DNA of 64,000 bases, taken from assembly GCA_914767715.1 (NCBI GenBank), contig OU612074.1, positions 23,484,062 through 23,548,061 on the forward strand, written 5' to 3'. The stretch comes from Membranipora membranacea. Its lineage: Eukaryota; Bryozoa; Gymnolaemata; Cheilostomatida; Membraniporidae. Of this stretch, positions 24,601 through 37,560 are shown piece by piece. A program made the position numbers and the translations under genes. The notes under the pieces are model-generated. The model was not told where the DNA came from. It searched no databases and was given only the letters and a program-made list of their open reading frames with translations. Each line of letters starts with the position of its first letter. Positions within the stretch are counted from its first letter, which is position 1.

Positions 24601-25929
24601 TTGTGGTCTGTTGTTGCATCCCATAAGCCGGTGCTGGCTGATATCCAGGCTGTGCAGGAGGATAACTACCTCCTTGTTGTGGTGGGGGGTAACTCCCAGG
24701 GGCGGGTGGCTGATCACTATAGCTCGGAGGAGGTGCTCCCTTTTGTCCCTCTGGAACAAGAGAATTGACTTAATTGAAAAAAGGGTAGTATTATATTGAG
24801 GAACACAGTTAGAAATTCAGCATAGATTTTAAGTTTGTCCTCACTTTGCAGTGTCAGTGTCAGAAGACCAATAATTAAATTTGAACTCCCGACCTCCGAC
24901 CCCCGAACGCCTAACTCACTGAGAAATGGCCTGTGTAAAAACATGCAGACGAACATGCTGTGTAGTAAAGTATGGATATCTGGTAGTTTCATTTACCAAG
25001 ATGTAAGCTTCTAGTGTTGCACTTTATGAGCTAATATCGAGAGACAAGAGTAACTACATAACCAAATAGTGAAGCAAGTAAGTCTAGTGAAGTGTACCTC
25101 TAAGCAAAACCATCTTATGTGAGGAAAATGAACCTGATCTGGATCGGATTATTTTTAGATTGCTACTACACAAAATCAATGTGTGTTATTGCAAGGAGCT
25201 ATTATTTGTGTGCATGTGAAAATTGGCTAGCTTATTATTTGCCAGTTAATGAGATATATAATTATCTTGTTAAGCTAGGGTAACGCTAACAGTTTTAGAT
25301 TCAGTCAATTTAACAGGGGAGGAATGTAAAGGTATAGTACAGAAATCTGTTAGCTGAAACGCGGACTTGGGAGCAGGGAGCAGGACTGATTCCACTCATT
25401 TCCGTTTTATAATTGGCTTTACCTGTGACTGTTATATCTTCGCTCTCTAAAATCATCATCGATATCACATTATTAAAATACTAATTATATACCAGGATAC
25501 CTCGCTAGGCTAGCGTGTAGAGAATAATTTAGAGAAGAAAAGCTGAAGAATAGTCAATAATCAAATTTTATGCCAAGGCAATGTTAAAGAATTCAAAACT
25601 CTTCAAGTTGCACATCGGTTGTTTGATTTTTGTCAGCTGTTAGTGAGTATGTTGTCTAGTAAAATATGGTATAACCATTTTTTGCCACAGACCCAAGCAC
25701 ATATAATATTGCTTGGATAATTTTATTTTACCTGAGGCGATTTTTCACAATTTTTATACATTTTTTCCAAACAAACAGTCAATAGTCTTCCCACGGCTTC
25801 CTCAGGCTATGCGGACCGGACTCATTTAAGTCCAGGCTGGCTATACAGATCACTAAACAGTATAGGTAGATAGGTACAAACAGTCTAAACATGAACAAAG
25901 GTAATCCATTACTAACCTTGCATCTCCAT
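21657..25929 (-). CDS. Dispanin 1, CD225-domain membrane protein
   Basis: Exons: 25929-25917 (13 nt, MEMQ plus one base), 24750-24562, 23675-23547 and 21787-21657, all joined in phase 1, giving 153 residues. The N-terminal half is rich in Pro, Gln and Tyr, with a PPSY motif (the PPxY type bound by NEDD4-family WW domains). The CD225 domain begins at APSDCLACSILNLIFCNCLF, has cysteines around the first hydrophobic segment (palmitoylated in IFITM proteins) and the usual loop with ARSAF-DRGDE and YVKVATAMN. A second, strongly hydrophobic segment follows and ends GTLF. The family includes IFITM restriction factors and PRRT-type neuronal proteins, which are small proteins of the plasma or endosomal membrane. 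The role here is unknown. The first exon is tiny, but the same 13-nt exon in the same phase occurs in dispanins 2 and 3, which supports it. Confidence 0.8.
24410..24512. mobile_element. MITE, TAGAYCAA family, copy 2
   Basis: The ends TAGACCAAGTTTA and TAAACTTGGTCTA are inverted repeats flanked by GGGTAATC at 24402-24409 and 24513-24520. The 103-bp element is almost a perfect hairpin (CCACTGGTCA against TGACCAGTGG in the middle). It lies in intron 2 of dispanin 1, 50 bp from the splice donor. Confidence 0.85.
24523..24578 (-). repeat. 28-bp direct duplication containing the dispanin 1 splice donor
   Basis: Two identical 28-bp copies (24523-24550 and 24551-24578) each hold the exon end CGACTATCA followed by GTAAGTAG. 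Transcription meets the copy at 24561 first. Using the second donor would add a short read-through ending at TAG, so the first donor is the sensible one. Confidence 0.9.
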
Positions 25930-27284
25930 ACTTCGATGTGTGTGGTATTGCTAGTACTAATTCCCGAGATCTTTTTTGTCTATGTCAGGTTTGTCACCGT
26001 AAGACGACCAAACAGTACCTAGTTATGAGATGTCACAATACTTAGTGAGGCATTCGCTAAACACCAACAACAACACAGGGTTACTAAGATCACTAAATCC
26101 CAATGGGACAAACTATATATTTGCTTATCCGTTACCAAGCAACCTTCAGGCAATTATAAGTTTGACAATAATGCATCAATATAAATGTCAAGGGATTTTA
26201 CTTTTGCTTAGAGATTACAGGTAATGGATTGGCTTTCACTCTTGTAGATTAAAATGTAGACCAAAACATGGAGCACAAAGTTTGAGAGGAGGAAAAATAA
26301 GACCGGAAAGTCTTGCAAGTGATTCAACAACAATTCGGACACATTGTTCGGCGAGATGTGGGCAGCAATGCCGCTGTTTATCTGCAATGGTGTAAACAAC
26401 TTATCAGGCTTTCCTAAACCTGTTATTTCTATTCTGATTGTTACATAAGTAAGACCAGAGTATAATTATATTTATTAAGCTCTAAGCAGCAATAAAGCTT
26501 TCAAGACCAAGGTATGCACTTTATTTCCTATCTTGTGATTATGTAAGCTAATAGCTTGTCTACAGTTTCTTGTTACCAATTTTTAATGGGGAATGAAATA
26601 GAGAATTTTCATACCACTGCATTTAAATTGATAAATGCCTTGGCTATGTTTAGTGAATATTTAGCCATGAAAATAGATGAAATTAGTTACTACGAAGACA
26701 ACCTCTTGAAATTTCTTTTCCCGCAGTCAATAAAAAGATTGAATGGTAAGTTTAGGGAAAGGGGAAACAGTGCTCAAAATGATTATGGCAGTCAATAAAA
26801 TGTATTGAAAAAAATGTACAGTTCAATATTATTTACAGAGCATACAGCTTCTTGATGTAACAGAAGAGATAACCTCTGATCAAATTTGGAGATTTGAATA
26901 TCGATGTAAAGAGAGTCTGTAGCTGACTCATTGAAATTGATCAAAGAATCCATGGAACAGGATTTAGTACAGTATATGATCCCTACTGTATGACAAACAG
27001 GTTTACAAAATAATGTGAGAATTTACATAAGTTTGACAGCAGTGCCCTGTTGAAGCTACTTTGGAAAAAAGTTAATGTGAGATGGATTATCGTATCAATT
27101 AAGTTCATGAAAAAATCTCGGTACAGTTCATTTAATTTGGTACAGTGAACAGATCAGATTTAGTGTGACAAACTCCTCCATAGCGCACTAGGTGGAGCTG
27201 GGATACTAATACACACGGGATAAATCAGATCATAGAGTAAGAAAAGTTAATTGATCTAAAATTGTTTCGATACGATATTCCATA
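25930..27284. other. No gene recognised
   Basis: AT-rich sequence with short unsupported open frames only (for example 26556-26798 +). It could hold the 5' untranslated region and promoter of dispanin 1 near 25930-26100, but I see no clear core promoter. Confidence 0.4.
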
Positions 27285-27288
27285 AGGG

Positions 27289-27465
27289 AGTGGCCGTGGT
27301 GCAATGAGTAAGGCATGGGTCTTTCAATCATGAGGTCCTGTGTTCGATGTGCAGCTGATCAGCGAGGTGTCAGGAATGGCATCCGACCTTAACGCTCCTG
27401 TGCCACAGCAGTATGCAGTCTGTAGACCTGCACTGGTACAGAGAAAAAAAAACAAAAATCAAGAA
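27289..27465 (+). mobile_element. tRNA-derived SINE
   Basis: The head GTGGCCGTGGTGCAATGAGT resembles a tRNA 5' half with a Pol III A box. TGTTCGATG at about 27350 resembles a B box. A tRNA-unrelated body follows and it ends in an A-rich tail (GAGAAAAAAAAACAAAAATC). The cloverleaf is degenerate, so it is not a tRNA gene. Confidence 0.6.
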
Positions 27466-27469
27466 ACAT

Positions 27470-29570
27470 CATAGTTTCTCACATGGTATCGCAGGGTAGC
27501 AAGACTATGAATTTTTTTATCTTTGAAATCTGCTCATAGAAGTTTTACCATTGAGACGTTTTTTTTTACGGAACTCTAACAACAAGTCGGTTATCATTTT
27601 TACAAAGAGGAACAGAGAAATCTAAAATCCAATATAACTTCTTTCCATTTACGAAATCAGAAATTAATCAATTTTGATTTAACTCTTTACTTGTCATGGC
27701 TGTTCCGAGCCAAAAATAATTAACTACTTGTTAAGTATTACGGGAATAGTATGTTTTGTTTGAATTCTGAGACTTCAAATTGATACCACTTACTTTACCT
27801 TCTATGGAGCAAATTGGTTTGATGTCACATCCTTGTAAATTCTAATTCATTTAAAATAAGTTAATTTTTGAGAAGCCTTATCTACTTACTTTTATTGATA
27901 TAGCGCGAGTTCATCTAGCCTGTTTATCAGCAGTTTGATAGAAGTTCTGAGGCTAGGTAGGTAGCCAGGTAGCAACAGGCTCCTATTATGAATAATATTG
28001 TTAAAAGTGTAGGCTGTTCAATGGCCTATTGATCGATATATTATTGATTCAGTGCTGAAGTACTTTATTATTAAAATATCTCAATCGTATTTATTCTAGT
28101 ATTGACCTGTTAACATATTATAGGTGCCTGAATTTGTATCATAATACAATATACTCATATATGGTTTAATTGCAGGTAGCCTACCTGTACAGGTCAATCG
28201 GTGCAGTGTAGGTTTGTACAAAATATCAAACATTGACATGATCAATACAAGAAATGAGGCAATGTATGCTGACCGACCAGAGGTATCGCCAGGGTTGTCG
28301 TGTACTATGCTGACAGATCATGTGTACCATAAGTTGTTTGTCATGTTACTATGATCTGAACTTAATGCGGTTGGTACGTAAATAACTGCAATGTACGCTG
28401 ATGGGAAAAACATGACGTTAGAAACAATCAGGAAGGTATCAGCGATTCATCGCCAAATGATGGTCGATGGATGATGATCAGTCCATAAACAATCATTCCG
28501 TTACCATTTCCAGTCAAAAATGTGGGAGTACGTAGGCATATATAGCTTTAGTGTTCAAACGCACTTCTACACGGGATGGTGGTAGATCTACACGGGATGG
28601 TGGTAGAGGTAGTTCGCTATCAACCATGTACTGACTAGAAGATTGTTGATAGACAAATTGATACAGAAATGCCACTACCAGCAACTGACACTGAGTTGAG
28701 CACTTAAACTAGTTAGCGTAGGCCTACAGTAAGTTACGCTTCTCAATCTCAACGCAAAAAACCTGACCTGTCGTTATTTAGGAGTTATCTTCTTTTCACA
28801 CAGGTGGAGACAACTATTGTGTGACGATTAAACTAGTCTGCACATTAGAAAAGTAATCCTTGTAGAGCCTATCAGATCATCATCTATTATAAATTTTCTC
28901 CCTTTGGTCCACTCTTAGTTTAGAGTAAAGTGTGCTGAACATGATCAATATTCAATATATCATGACGCACCTCAATAGATTGAACAGAATTCGAATTCAA
29001 TACTATAGGTCCAATTTTGAATTTGATGCTAGTAAATAAACTTTCATACATTCATTTATATAAGTGTGACAGGCAGCCAGTATGTGAGTAGTGATGGCCT
29101 CGTTTTATACTAGTCTGTGGAATTCCTGAAGAAGTTTGGCTGTACTCGAATGTACAGGGAGAAAGAAAGTAAATTATTTCTATTTAATTGATCAATTTTT
29201 AAATGTATTTTCTTAAATGTATAATGGGCAATAGTACTTGTACATAAACTGCCAGAGGAGAAATCCACTAGAAGCCTGACAACACTCAGCGTCTGCTTTA
29301 ATGGTTGACTCTGCGATATTACATGGCTATGTTTTACCCTGGTTAAGTGTTATTTTGTAAAATGATGATTTATTATTTGCAAGGCAGGTGAATCCTTGAG
29401 AAAGCAAAAATACTATCTTGTTTAGTTTAAAGTCCCCTTGTTCTGTCATTTTTTTGTTTTTCAACTTTATTGGCATAATCATCATTCGATGAGAATGCTT
29501 TTCAAAATCAGCCATCAAGAAAAAGGGAAAAAGGAAAACAAATATCAATCAAGATGAAGAAAATAGAGAA
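27470..29570. other. No gene recognised
   Basis: AT-rich, without convincing exons. The only pattern is a short tandem CTACACGGGATGGTGGTAGA, present twice at about 28567-28606. Confidence 0.45.
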
Positions 29571-29574
29571 GAGT

Positions 29575-29805
29575 ACTGTGGCCCAGAAAGCCGGATAAAA
29601 CTTATCTGCTGTGAATTTAATTTAAAAAGGCCTGAATTGAATTAAACATTTCATTGAATTTAATCAAACTTCTCTGCATCAAACTTTTCTGTTCTGCATC
29701 AAACTTTTCTGTTCTGCATCAAACTTTTCTACTCTGAATCAAACTTTTCCGCTCCATTGATATCAACCGCCCTATATTATACATTGCTGTATGTAGGTCC
29801 TCAGT
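29575..29805 (-). repeat. Interspersed repeat with internal AAAGTTTGATGCAGA array, copy 1
   Basis: The reverse complement matches 38840-39195 and 48580-48925, including both flanks (GGTTGATATCA on one side, TTTTATCCGGCTTTCTGGG on the other). It contains several ~19-bp units of AAAAGTTTGATGCAGAACAG type. It is a mobile or dispersed family without coding capacity. Confidence 0.7.
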
Positions 29806-30215
29806 CTACCAATAGTTCATAGTCAATAGGCTTTCATTTCAATCCATCATCTATGATTTGCAATAGAACTGCATGGCATGTCTTTATCAAGGTCACAGTC
29901 ACACAGCATGGACAATACGTTTCTCCCAAACATTTCGAACAGCTACCCTATAGGAGTTTAGTTCTCGCGGCATTTAGGATTCGCTTTCCGGTTGTTGCCT
30001 AACCTGCGAAATTTAGTGTAACTTACCCACCATAGTTTCATAAACAATGTAGAATTATACAGGAATACACCTTACCTAAGCATGCAAGCTAGTGTGGTGT
30101 AGTTGTCTAAGTGTCTGCCTTGCAATTGGATGGAGATTTATGCCCTGGGTTCGTATCCCAACTAGGACATTTTTTTTTAATTTTCACTAGTACGCCTACT
30201 AGCGAAATTTAGTAC

Positions 30216-31175
30216 TAGAAGTTGAAGTTTGAAGTTTGTTTATTGCCTAAATTCTAATATCCATCCTGTGATAGGTTGATAGCATCGAATGTACAGCACA
30301 TACATGGAAAAATAATAATAAAAGGAGTCTGAGCTGCATTAGTTAAAAAATCGCATATAAAATTCAAAAAAGGTATTTTGTCTTTTGGTTGTTCTACACT
30401 TGGATGGCCTATATTTATCTATTTTTGCTCTACGAGCAGATGTTCTGTTTGTGTTTATTTTAATACGAGAGTTCAAGGGGTGATTATCGTTGTCAGCTAT
30501 TCTAGTGAAATGTTCACTGCAAGTGGTGTGCAGGAATGTTGTGATGGGTGGCAGTGCTAGATGGTCCAGCCTCTGCTCGTAGTTGTCAGAGAATGGCAGC
30601 ACAATCCGAGTAGCAGAGCGCTGGATCCTCTCGAGTCGTGTTTTATCGGTGTCTGATAATAGATTATACCATGCAGGGCAGGCGTAGGAGATTATAGACT
30701 TAATGTTAGCTATATAGAAGGTTCTGAGGCCATCACTATCCATGCCCATGCGTTTTAGCAGTCTCATCAAGTATAATCGTTGAGAGCATTTAGATATAAT
30801 ATAGTCAACATGATTGCTGAAAGTTAGTGTGTTGTCTATGAATACGCCTAAAAACTTGGTATGCTCAGAGGGAGAGATAAAGAGGTTATCATCTCCATAG
30901 GATATACCAAGGTGCATAGCAGGTTTGTTTGTAAAAGCTACATTCAGTATCACAGTTTTGCTAGAATTCAAAATCATGTTGTTTTGCTCAGACCAGGTGT
31001 TTGCTAACAGTATTGCATCAGATATGTTGTCAGTGGATGGATCAATGATAGGCTTATAAAAGGTTGTATCATCAGCATATTTGATACATTTTGTATCATA
31101 ATCAAAAGATTTTAAGTCATCAACATAAATTAGCCAAAGGATGGGGCCCAGTTTGGTTCCTTGAAAGTTTGGTTC
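30216..31175 (-). mobile_element. 5'-truncated LINE (Jockey/CR1-like)
   Basis: It is flanked by a 17-bp imperfect target duplication, CTAGYGAAATTTAGTAC, at 30199-30215 and 31176-31192. It holds the C-terminal part of a reverse transcriptase and a short 3' region (about 30216-30338). The 5' truncation and long target duplication are typical of LINE insertion. Confidence 0.8.
30339..31167 (-). pseudogene. Reverse transcriptase, C-terminal part, open but truncated
   Basis: Reading on the minus strand from about 31167, it shows motif B as GTKLGPILW, then YVDDL, and motif C as IKYADDTTFY, then the thumb region: TKFLGVFIDNTLTFSNHV and YACPAWYNLL followed by LERIQRSATRI. It runs uninterrupted to the stop at 30339. 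The endonuclease, fingers and motif A are missing, so it cannot work alone. The intact frame suggests a fairly young insertion. Confidence 0.85.
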
Positions 31176-31249
31176 CTAGTGAAATTTAGTACCAGGTTCA
31201 GATAGCGAAATTAAACTCTAGCTAAATTAAACTCCTATAGGGTATATCA

Positions 31250-32969
31250 GAAATCTCTATTTAAACTGGTTTATACAGGGAGACCCTCTGTTTGCTTTTC
31301 TAGACAGATTATTATTTCTTCATGTATGTTGGATTCTAAACCCGTCCAGCACATAAATGTGAAAAGTGAATCATCATAGAAATTGTTGATTGCCTCAACA
31401 GACAGAAAGTCGCATTCTCTTCGGACCCATCCTTTCACAAATTTCGTTAGGCTATACGCTGAAGCTAAGCTATTATCATGTATGAGTCTGAGTATGTATG
31501 AGTCAGATTGCTAACAAAAATGTATAACATTCTGCTGATGCAAAGCAATAAAACCTCATAGAAAACAAAGAGCTGGCATCTGACCAGATTCAATTCTATT
31601 TCATGACACCTGCTCTTACTAAAATAATTACCCTAGTAGAGGCTGGCCCTTGCAAAAACCTCCGCACCACTTGGTATACTATTATTACATCTGTATATAT
31701 TACCTAGGTAAAAACTCCCAGTAAATTTCCCTAATGTATTGGGATGTTTTCTTGAACTGCAATTTTAGCCTGTCCATATTATCAAAAGTAGTATTATCTC
31801 CTGTGTGGTTATGCAGCAACCCACTGGTGTGAATTGTCATGTTTGTATCAGTATCAATTAACAGTTTGACAAATTGTTTGAAATTGTGGTATTAGGTCAG
31901 ACTCTGCTAACAGAACTCAGTTCATTAAAAGTATTGGCTGATTTTGGTGATTATCTCCTCCTGACCAAACTTTGAACTTCACTCTAGGGAAGTGTATTTA
32001 ACATGGGTGAACTAAACCCACATATAATTATGAATTATACCAATATAAACCCAATGAGCCACAATAATATTAAAAAAAATATTATTTCTCAAAGAAATCT
32101 ACAAAAAACAGCCGTTACTAACAAAGTAATGTATCGCACACCTACTTCCAATAGTCCGATTACTTCCAAATTTCTTTTGGTTATTCAGAATAGGGCTGTC
32201 CAGATATGCCGATTTACGCATCATTGTAAGTTGCATGCAAGCAAAATGTAACATGTATATCTGTTTTTTGAAAGTATGCCTGATGTGTGCTTACGATTGC
32301 GCAATACACCAGAGACCTTACCTTTGATATACTCTCTTTGTCTAAACAAAGCCTCTTCTATAACAAGCTTTCAATTCGATCGATGTATGCGGCACACTAA
32401 TCCTATGTCTCAAATGCAACAAGTACAATTATAATCTGCTACTGGTAGCCTAATACCATGATTACCAAAGATTATAAATTGTTAATACATTTTGCAAAAT
32501 ATTGTGATCATGAATTAAATGATTCGAATTCAGTAATTAAGCAGGAAATCTCATCATTCAACTTCAAATGTGGAAATAAGTCATAGGCACAAATGGTCTT
32601 GATTTGTTTCCCATCTTATTTCAATGATTAATATCTCAACAAAATTTTTATTCATGTGTAGTTTAGTTGTAATTTCATGTATATATAGGTTTTTTCACCT
32701 TTGCCAAACATCAAGCTAGTGCAACCATGATGTGAATGGCTATTATTATTATTATAATTATTATTATTATAATCTCACATGACACATGCCTCCAAAATAT
32801 ACTGACTCTGTGGGTTCGGAAAAATCTTCATTGTAATTTTGTGATGGCTTATTTAGTCAACACAAACGGGTATGAATCTTTCAATTTAGAAATTGTGGTT
32901 AAAATAGATTATATTTTATTAGCTTCGATTGTTTGATGCAGAAAGCGTGCTATCAAGAATGAGATGGAT
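31250..32969. other. No gene recognised; ATT microsatellite inside
   Basis: AT-rich sequence. An (ATT)n-like run lies at about 32735-32772. I see no exon with both splice sites and a domain. Confidence 0.5.
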
Positions 32970-32972
32970 TTA

Positions 32973-35900
32973 TAGTCAACGGACAGATCATCTTTTTTTT
33001 GACGGTTAGTGATATCGGAAGGAACAAAGCAACACCATACATCAAATCGAAGGGAACTTTCTCCTGAGTAAGAATATTAAAGTAGAAAAGAAAAGAATTT
33101 GGGGGGGCGGCCAGTTTTTTAAGCAAAACAAATTTTTTTTGGACTTTTTTGGGCCTGTTTCTCCCTTGGATGATAAATATATACTTCCAATGCCTCAGAA
33201 TAATGCATTTAGATGATATTTATCCATGTTTAAACAAGAAATTTTGTATCTCTAAAAAAATCACCAAAAAACCCCTTAAACAAATTTAATTTCTGCAAAG
33301 TGGTAGTTGTCTCCACTGTTTTGGATTTTTTCACTTTTTTGTTGTTTAACAAGGTTTAACTTCAACAAAATATTACACAGACGGGTCATGAGCAATCTGC
33401 CATATCCGAGAAGAGGTACAGCAGTCATAGTCACTCCAATCTGAATATACAGCCTTGTTTTAAGCTGGAAAGTCGACGCAGACGTCGCACCCACAGCGAC
33501 AAGATTGCGGCAAAAGTTTCCCCTCATATTCGGCAGCTGCAAGTTTACAATCTGCATTGTGATGACCGGTAGTTGGTCCCTGTCAATTCCTCTAGATCTT
33601 TAAGAGCTGGGGGTAGTGCGGTGTACACAATCTTGCAGACAGCCCCGGTAATCTCCCGCCCATGATCGTTGATTACAGATGGTTCAATTTTTTTTATTCT
33701 GGCTGGGCAATCTCCCATTCGCTTGCCTTATAGTCAGAGAGACAGACAGAGGATGAAAGTATCTTCTGTGTTCATCCTTTAGTTGGTGGCTGGCAGACAA
33801 TATGACAGTGTATTATAATTTTTAGGTGCATGAGACTTGCACCACCGTTTCATGCAGTGCAGCTCCCTACAGGATGAAAATTTACGTTAGATCTTGAATT
33901 TTTTCATATATATTGAAACCTGGTACATTAATTTGATTATTATAAGATTTCGGTGAGGTTGTCAAAGAAAGCTTACATCAAGGAATTTTATAAAGATTAT
34001 CACCTATATCTTGATCCCAAAACTCAGCAATAATTGGTCAGGACGCTAAATTAACTCAAATGATACCAAGGCACCATTGAGCAGTTCTTAGCCTGACTTT
34101 GACTTGCAGTAGTCGCCCCTGTGTATTTGTCTCAATGACAACTCATGATTAGCCAATTTGTTAAGCTGATGTGTTATGAAGAAACTTGTGTGAAATGTGA
34201 CAAACCACCTGGCAAAGTTTTATCCCTCCTTGTTATCCCTCCCCCACACGATCGCGAGCATTTCACATAAGAGGCAACTCAAGCACCGAAATCAACAGCA
34301 TTGCATAGTATCTCGTCTGCCATGTTATTAGATGATTGAAGACTTCTTTGCTTTGCATTTGTTCATTGCTTCTGCCAGAAAAGCTTGTCTTGCCATACTT
34401 TTAGCAATTTACATGAGCTCCACCAAGACCGTCCATTCTTGGGAGATGAAGCAGCTTTTCACGCGGTCAGAGCGTCTTTTTTGGCATCGCCAATGAGTGC
34501 AGCTATGACATGGTTAGCTTGTTCGGGACCTATTTCAAAGCTGCATCAGCAGATAAGTCCCCACTCTTTGCGACTCAACTTTTGAATTCAATGATGGCGC
34601 ACTGCAGTTAAGGGAATAAATATCAACCAACAAGGCACTTTCATTGCTAGCTCACAAAGTTTGGCAGCCATGAGTGAATGAAACTCAGAGTTTTGATACC
34701 CTCCACCGACATGTCCTGCTTTCAGAATTATCTCAGATGTGTTTAAACCATGTTTAATTGAGCACTTCAGGTCCTGCCTTGCATATTACAGAAAGATTTA
34801 GGTGATCATTAAGATTATGTTCTGAGGCAGGTACTATAAACGATTGGGTTCCTCAGTTATTTAAAAGTTCTAGGTCCGACTTTATCTCAATTTATCTTAA
34901 ATTCGAATTTACACTGCCCCTTTTATCTGTAACAGAATGATGGGATAAAATCGGAATAACAATTATACTGTTTTCAAAAATTGCCAAAAACCAAGTGTAT
35001 CATGATTTTTTATAGGCCTTTGGAATGTGTGAAACTGTGATGGTTTTTGGATTATATGGAACTTATTGAGATGTCAGGCAACGCAGATACAGCCGGCATA
35101 AGTTATTATAACTATTTAAAAATCAGAAAGATTAACTTTACCCGAAACCCTTTTAAAAAATCAAACATTATAAATTGAAACTTGAATCTGCTCACGGAGC
35201 ACATTTAACTCATTTAATCTAACTTCATTAGCAAACCGCGCACCCGTGTGCCTCCTATCAAATGTCGGCCCTGTGGGCCAAACTGTCCAACAACCTGGAA
35301 TACAAAAAGACTCAGGCCAACTTTGGCACTCAGGTGCTACTGACTTTTTTTATCCCGGATTTTTGCCACATCTTGTATGGTGTATGGACTAGTACCTCAA
35401 AAAACTAAAACCTTAATACGCTGATTGCGCATGTTGGCCTCATCTCTGCCGCACCCGAATACATTCTAATTTCAAAATTCTAAATTCATTGTTGCAGTTG
35501 AAAACAAAAATACCAAATCTTTGAGGCATGTGTTAGAATATGTTCACCTACAGGATAGGGGTGTTGCTGGTTCGCTGCAGCAACCTGATATTAAAACGCT
35601 TGCTTTTTGAATGTCTGGCTCTAGTGAGACCTTACTGCCATGTAAAAACTGGTTTAGGAATATGTTACTTGACTTATAAGATACTATCTGATCGCTGTAG
35701 TGCTAGGCAGTCTGGTGTGAGACTCTTTTCAATATGTATTACTGGCAGCTGTTCTTGTATTGTGCCTCAATAGCTAGATGATCCTGATCAGACTGTGCTT
35801 GTAAATGAAGATCGCATGTCGATCTGGTTTCTCTGTTGAACCTCAGTCATACTCATAGACGCTTGAAAAATTTGTCGACTCACTTTCATTTCGTTGACAA

Positions 35901-37097
35901 CGAAGAATATACACTTGGCCTCGCAAAAAGTTAAGGCTCACAACCAAAGACGCATCTCTTGCAGTTCATTCGTTTCATACCCTATGTAAGAGATTGCCAT
36001 GTGAGCAAACCTGGAGACGGTTTGCTTGCTTGTGTAATATTTGTAGCATTTCTTAATGTAGCTTAGTGGCCTTTTGGGACAGTGCTCTATCAAGTTGTTA
36101 CTAAACTGTTGGCCTGGGGGATCCTTGCGCATTTAACTTTCAAGATAATTCGATAAATACGACACCAGAATAATCTGGTCATGTCTCAGCAGTGCTACTC
36201 CAAAGACTAGTCTTTTGGGATTTTGATGTAGGACTGCCTTGTCCGATCACAAATGTTGTTTTACCTTTTGAAGCTCTTATAATGACAGTAGGTTACTATA
36301 CTTTCTTATACACGATTTTTTAAAATTAGAAACAAGGTGACATCAGACAATAATCTTAATCTTCAAAAAATCGTTCCAATAATCATCATTCATTGAATAG
36401 TGAAGGAAATTAATAATGACATATTTAAAGTGTAGCAGAGACAAAATTTTACTCAACAATGTTAAGAAGGGTGGCAGCAAGTAATTTATTCTAAATCTAC
36501 ATTTGGAAAATTAATTATATTCAAAGATCGGCAAGTGAAAATGCATTTGTAATTCGCTGTCGGGACAACTCCGAATGAATTCTTCATATTTGAAATGACC
36601 GTAGCTTAAAAAAATATTTAAGTTTTAGTTTTGAGACTTTCAGGAAGTGAAGCAAGCATGTAAATCTAGCCTCTGTACTTTTTTTGAGTGAATCTGAAAA
36701 ACAAAAAAAAGGTCCTCGTCTACAGTATAACCAAATCACACTAGTTTTTTGGTGCCCTCGAAATATCCGGCAGCATAAAAATCCAAGAAAGTTTTTTCAA
36801 CTATTTTTATGTCACCCACTATGTTTTAATCTAAAATCACTATGTAAATCAAATTTATTGTGATAGGAACACTCTCTGTGATGTGTAATACAAATAGGTA
36901 TATTTTTGACAAATTTGAAGTTTTCCTCTCTTTAACCCTCCGATTCAGGTGCGCCCCCCAATTTAAATTTTTTACTACCAAAATATTCTTATTCCTTAGA
37001 GTCTTAGCTTCGATTTGATATATAGTGGTGCTGTGTTCCTTCCGATATCACGAAACGCCTTAACGGAGCCACGTTTTTGGGATCTGTCCGTTGACTA
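32973..37097. mobile_element. 4.1-kb inverted-repeat DNA transposon with TTA target duplication
   Basis: The left end TAGTCAACGGACAGATC (from 32973) mirrors the right end GATCTGTCCGTTGACTA (to 37097), with TTA on both outer sides (32970-32972 and 37098-37100). Further in, both ends share the block GATATCGGAAGGAACA (about 33010 and 37037). A 3-bp TWA duplication is characteristic of PIF/Harbinger elements, but I found no readable DDE transposase. Open stretches at 33276-33557 (-), 34385-34585 (+) and 35540-35773 (+) have no recognised domain. It is either a non-autonomous member or badly decayed. Confidence 0.7.
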
Positions 37098-37100
37098 TTA

Positions 37101-37560
37101 AGAGTTGGTGACATACGTTAAGAGTGTCAGTCGCACAGCGCGCATGCGTTGGAGGTCATGGGTTTGGTTAGCCCCGAGGGCCTGTCAATTGGGATGCATG
37201 GGTTTCTCTTTGATTACAGATTATAGTAAGAAGCTGATATATGTATACTGAATTGCAATCTAACTATTATGATAAATGGAAGGTTACCAAAATATGTGCA
37301 TATCTTGGTACTGAGCATAGGGATTTATAAGTTAAAATTGAGATATGAGCTGGAAAGTGTTTAACACAGCGTAATTCATTATGCTAGCAATATCAATTGT
37401 AAGCAGAGGCTGTACACACAGCATTCTTCTCATAGAGTGTTATCATGTGTTGCTATTCACAATAAAATATGTAATTGTGTGGCTAATTAAAATTGTTTTT
37501 AAAAACAGGTGCATGAGCTATTGTTTGGTGACAAGATTAAGTCAACATAATCTCATAATT
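37101..37560. other. Spacer with a weak tRNA-like segment
   Basis: The stretch 37101-37180 (TTGGTGACATACGTTAAGAG, then GGGTTTGGTTAGCCCCG) faintly resembles a tRNA-derived SINE head. Otherwise it is AT-rich with no gene. Confidence 0.3.

Larger units (their letters stand above)
29944..31243. mobile_element. Inverted-repeat element (ACCCTATAGGAGTTTA ends) split by a LINE
   Basis: ACCCTATAGGAGTTTA at 29944-29959 is mirrored by TAAACTCCTATAGGGT at 31228-31243. Without the inserted LINE the element is about 340 bp. It includes a tRNA-like segment at about 30090-30170 (GGTTCGTATCCCAACTAGGA resembles a B box) and short GAAATTTAGTAC repeats. A single related end lies at 20488. I see no target duplication. 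Confidence 0.6.

Noticed and set aside
33276-33557. Minus-strand frame with a stretch faintly like a GPCR helix (KTRLYIQIGVTMTAVPLLGY)
   Set aside because: The similarity is short, other helices are absent, and it lies inside a DNA transposon.
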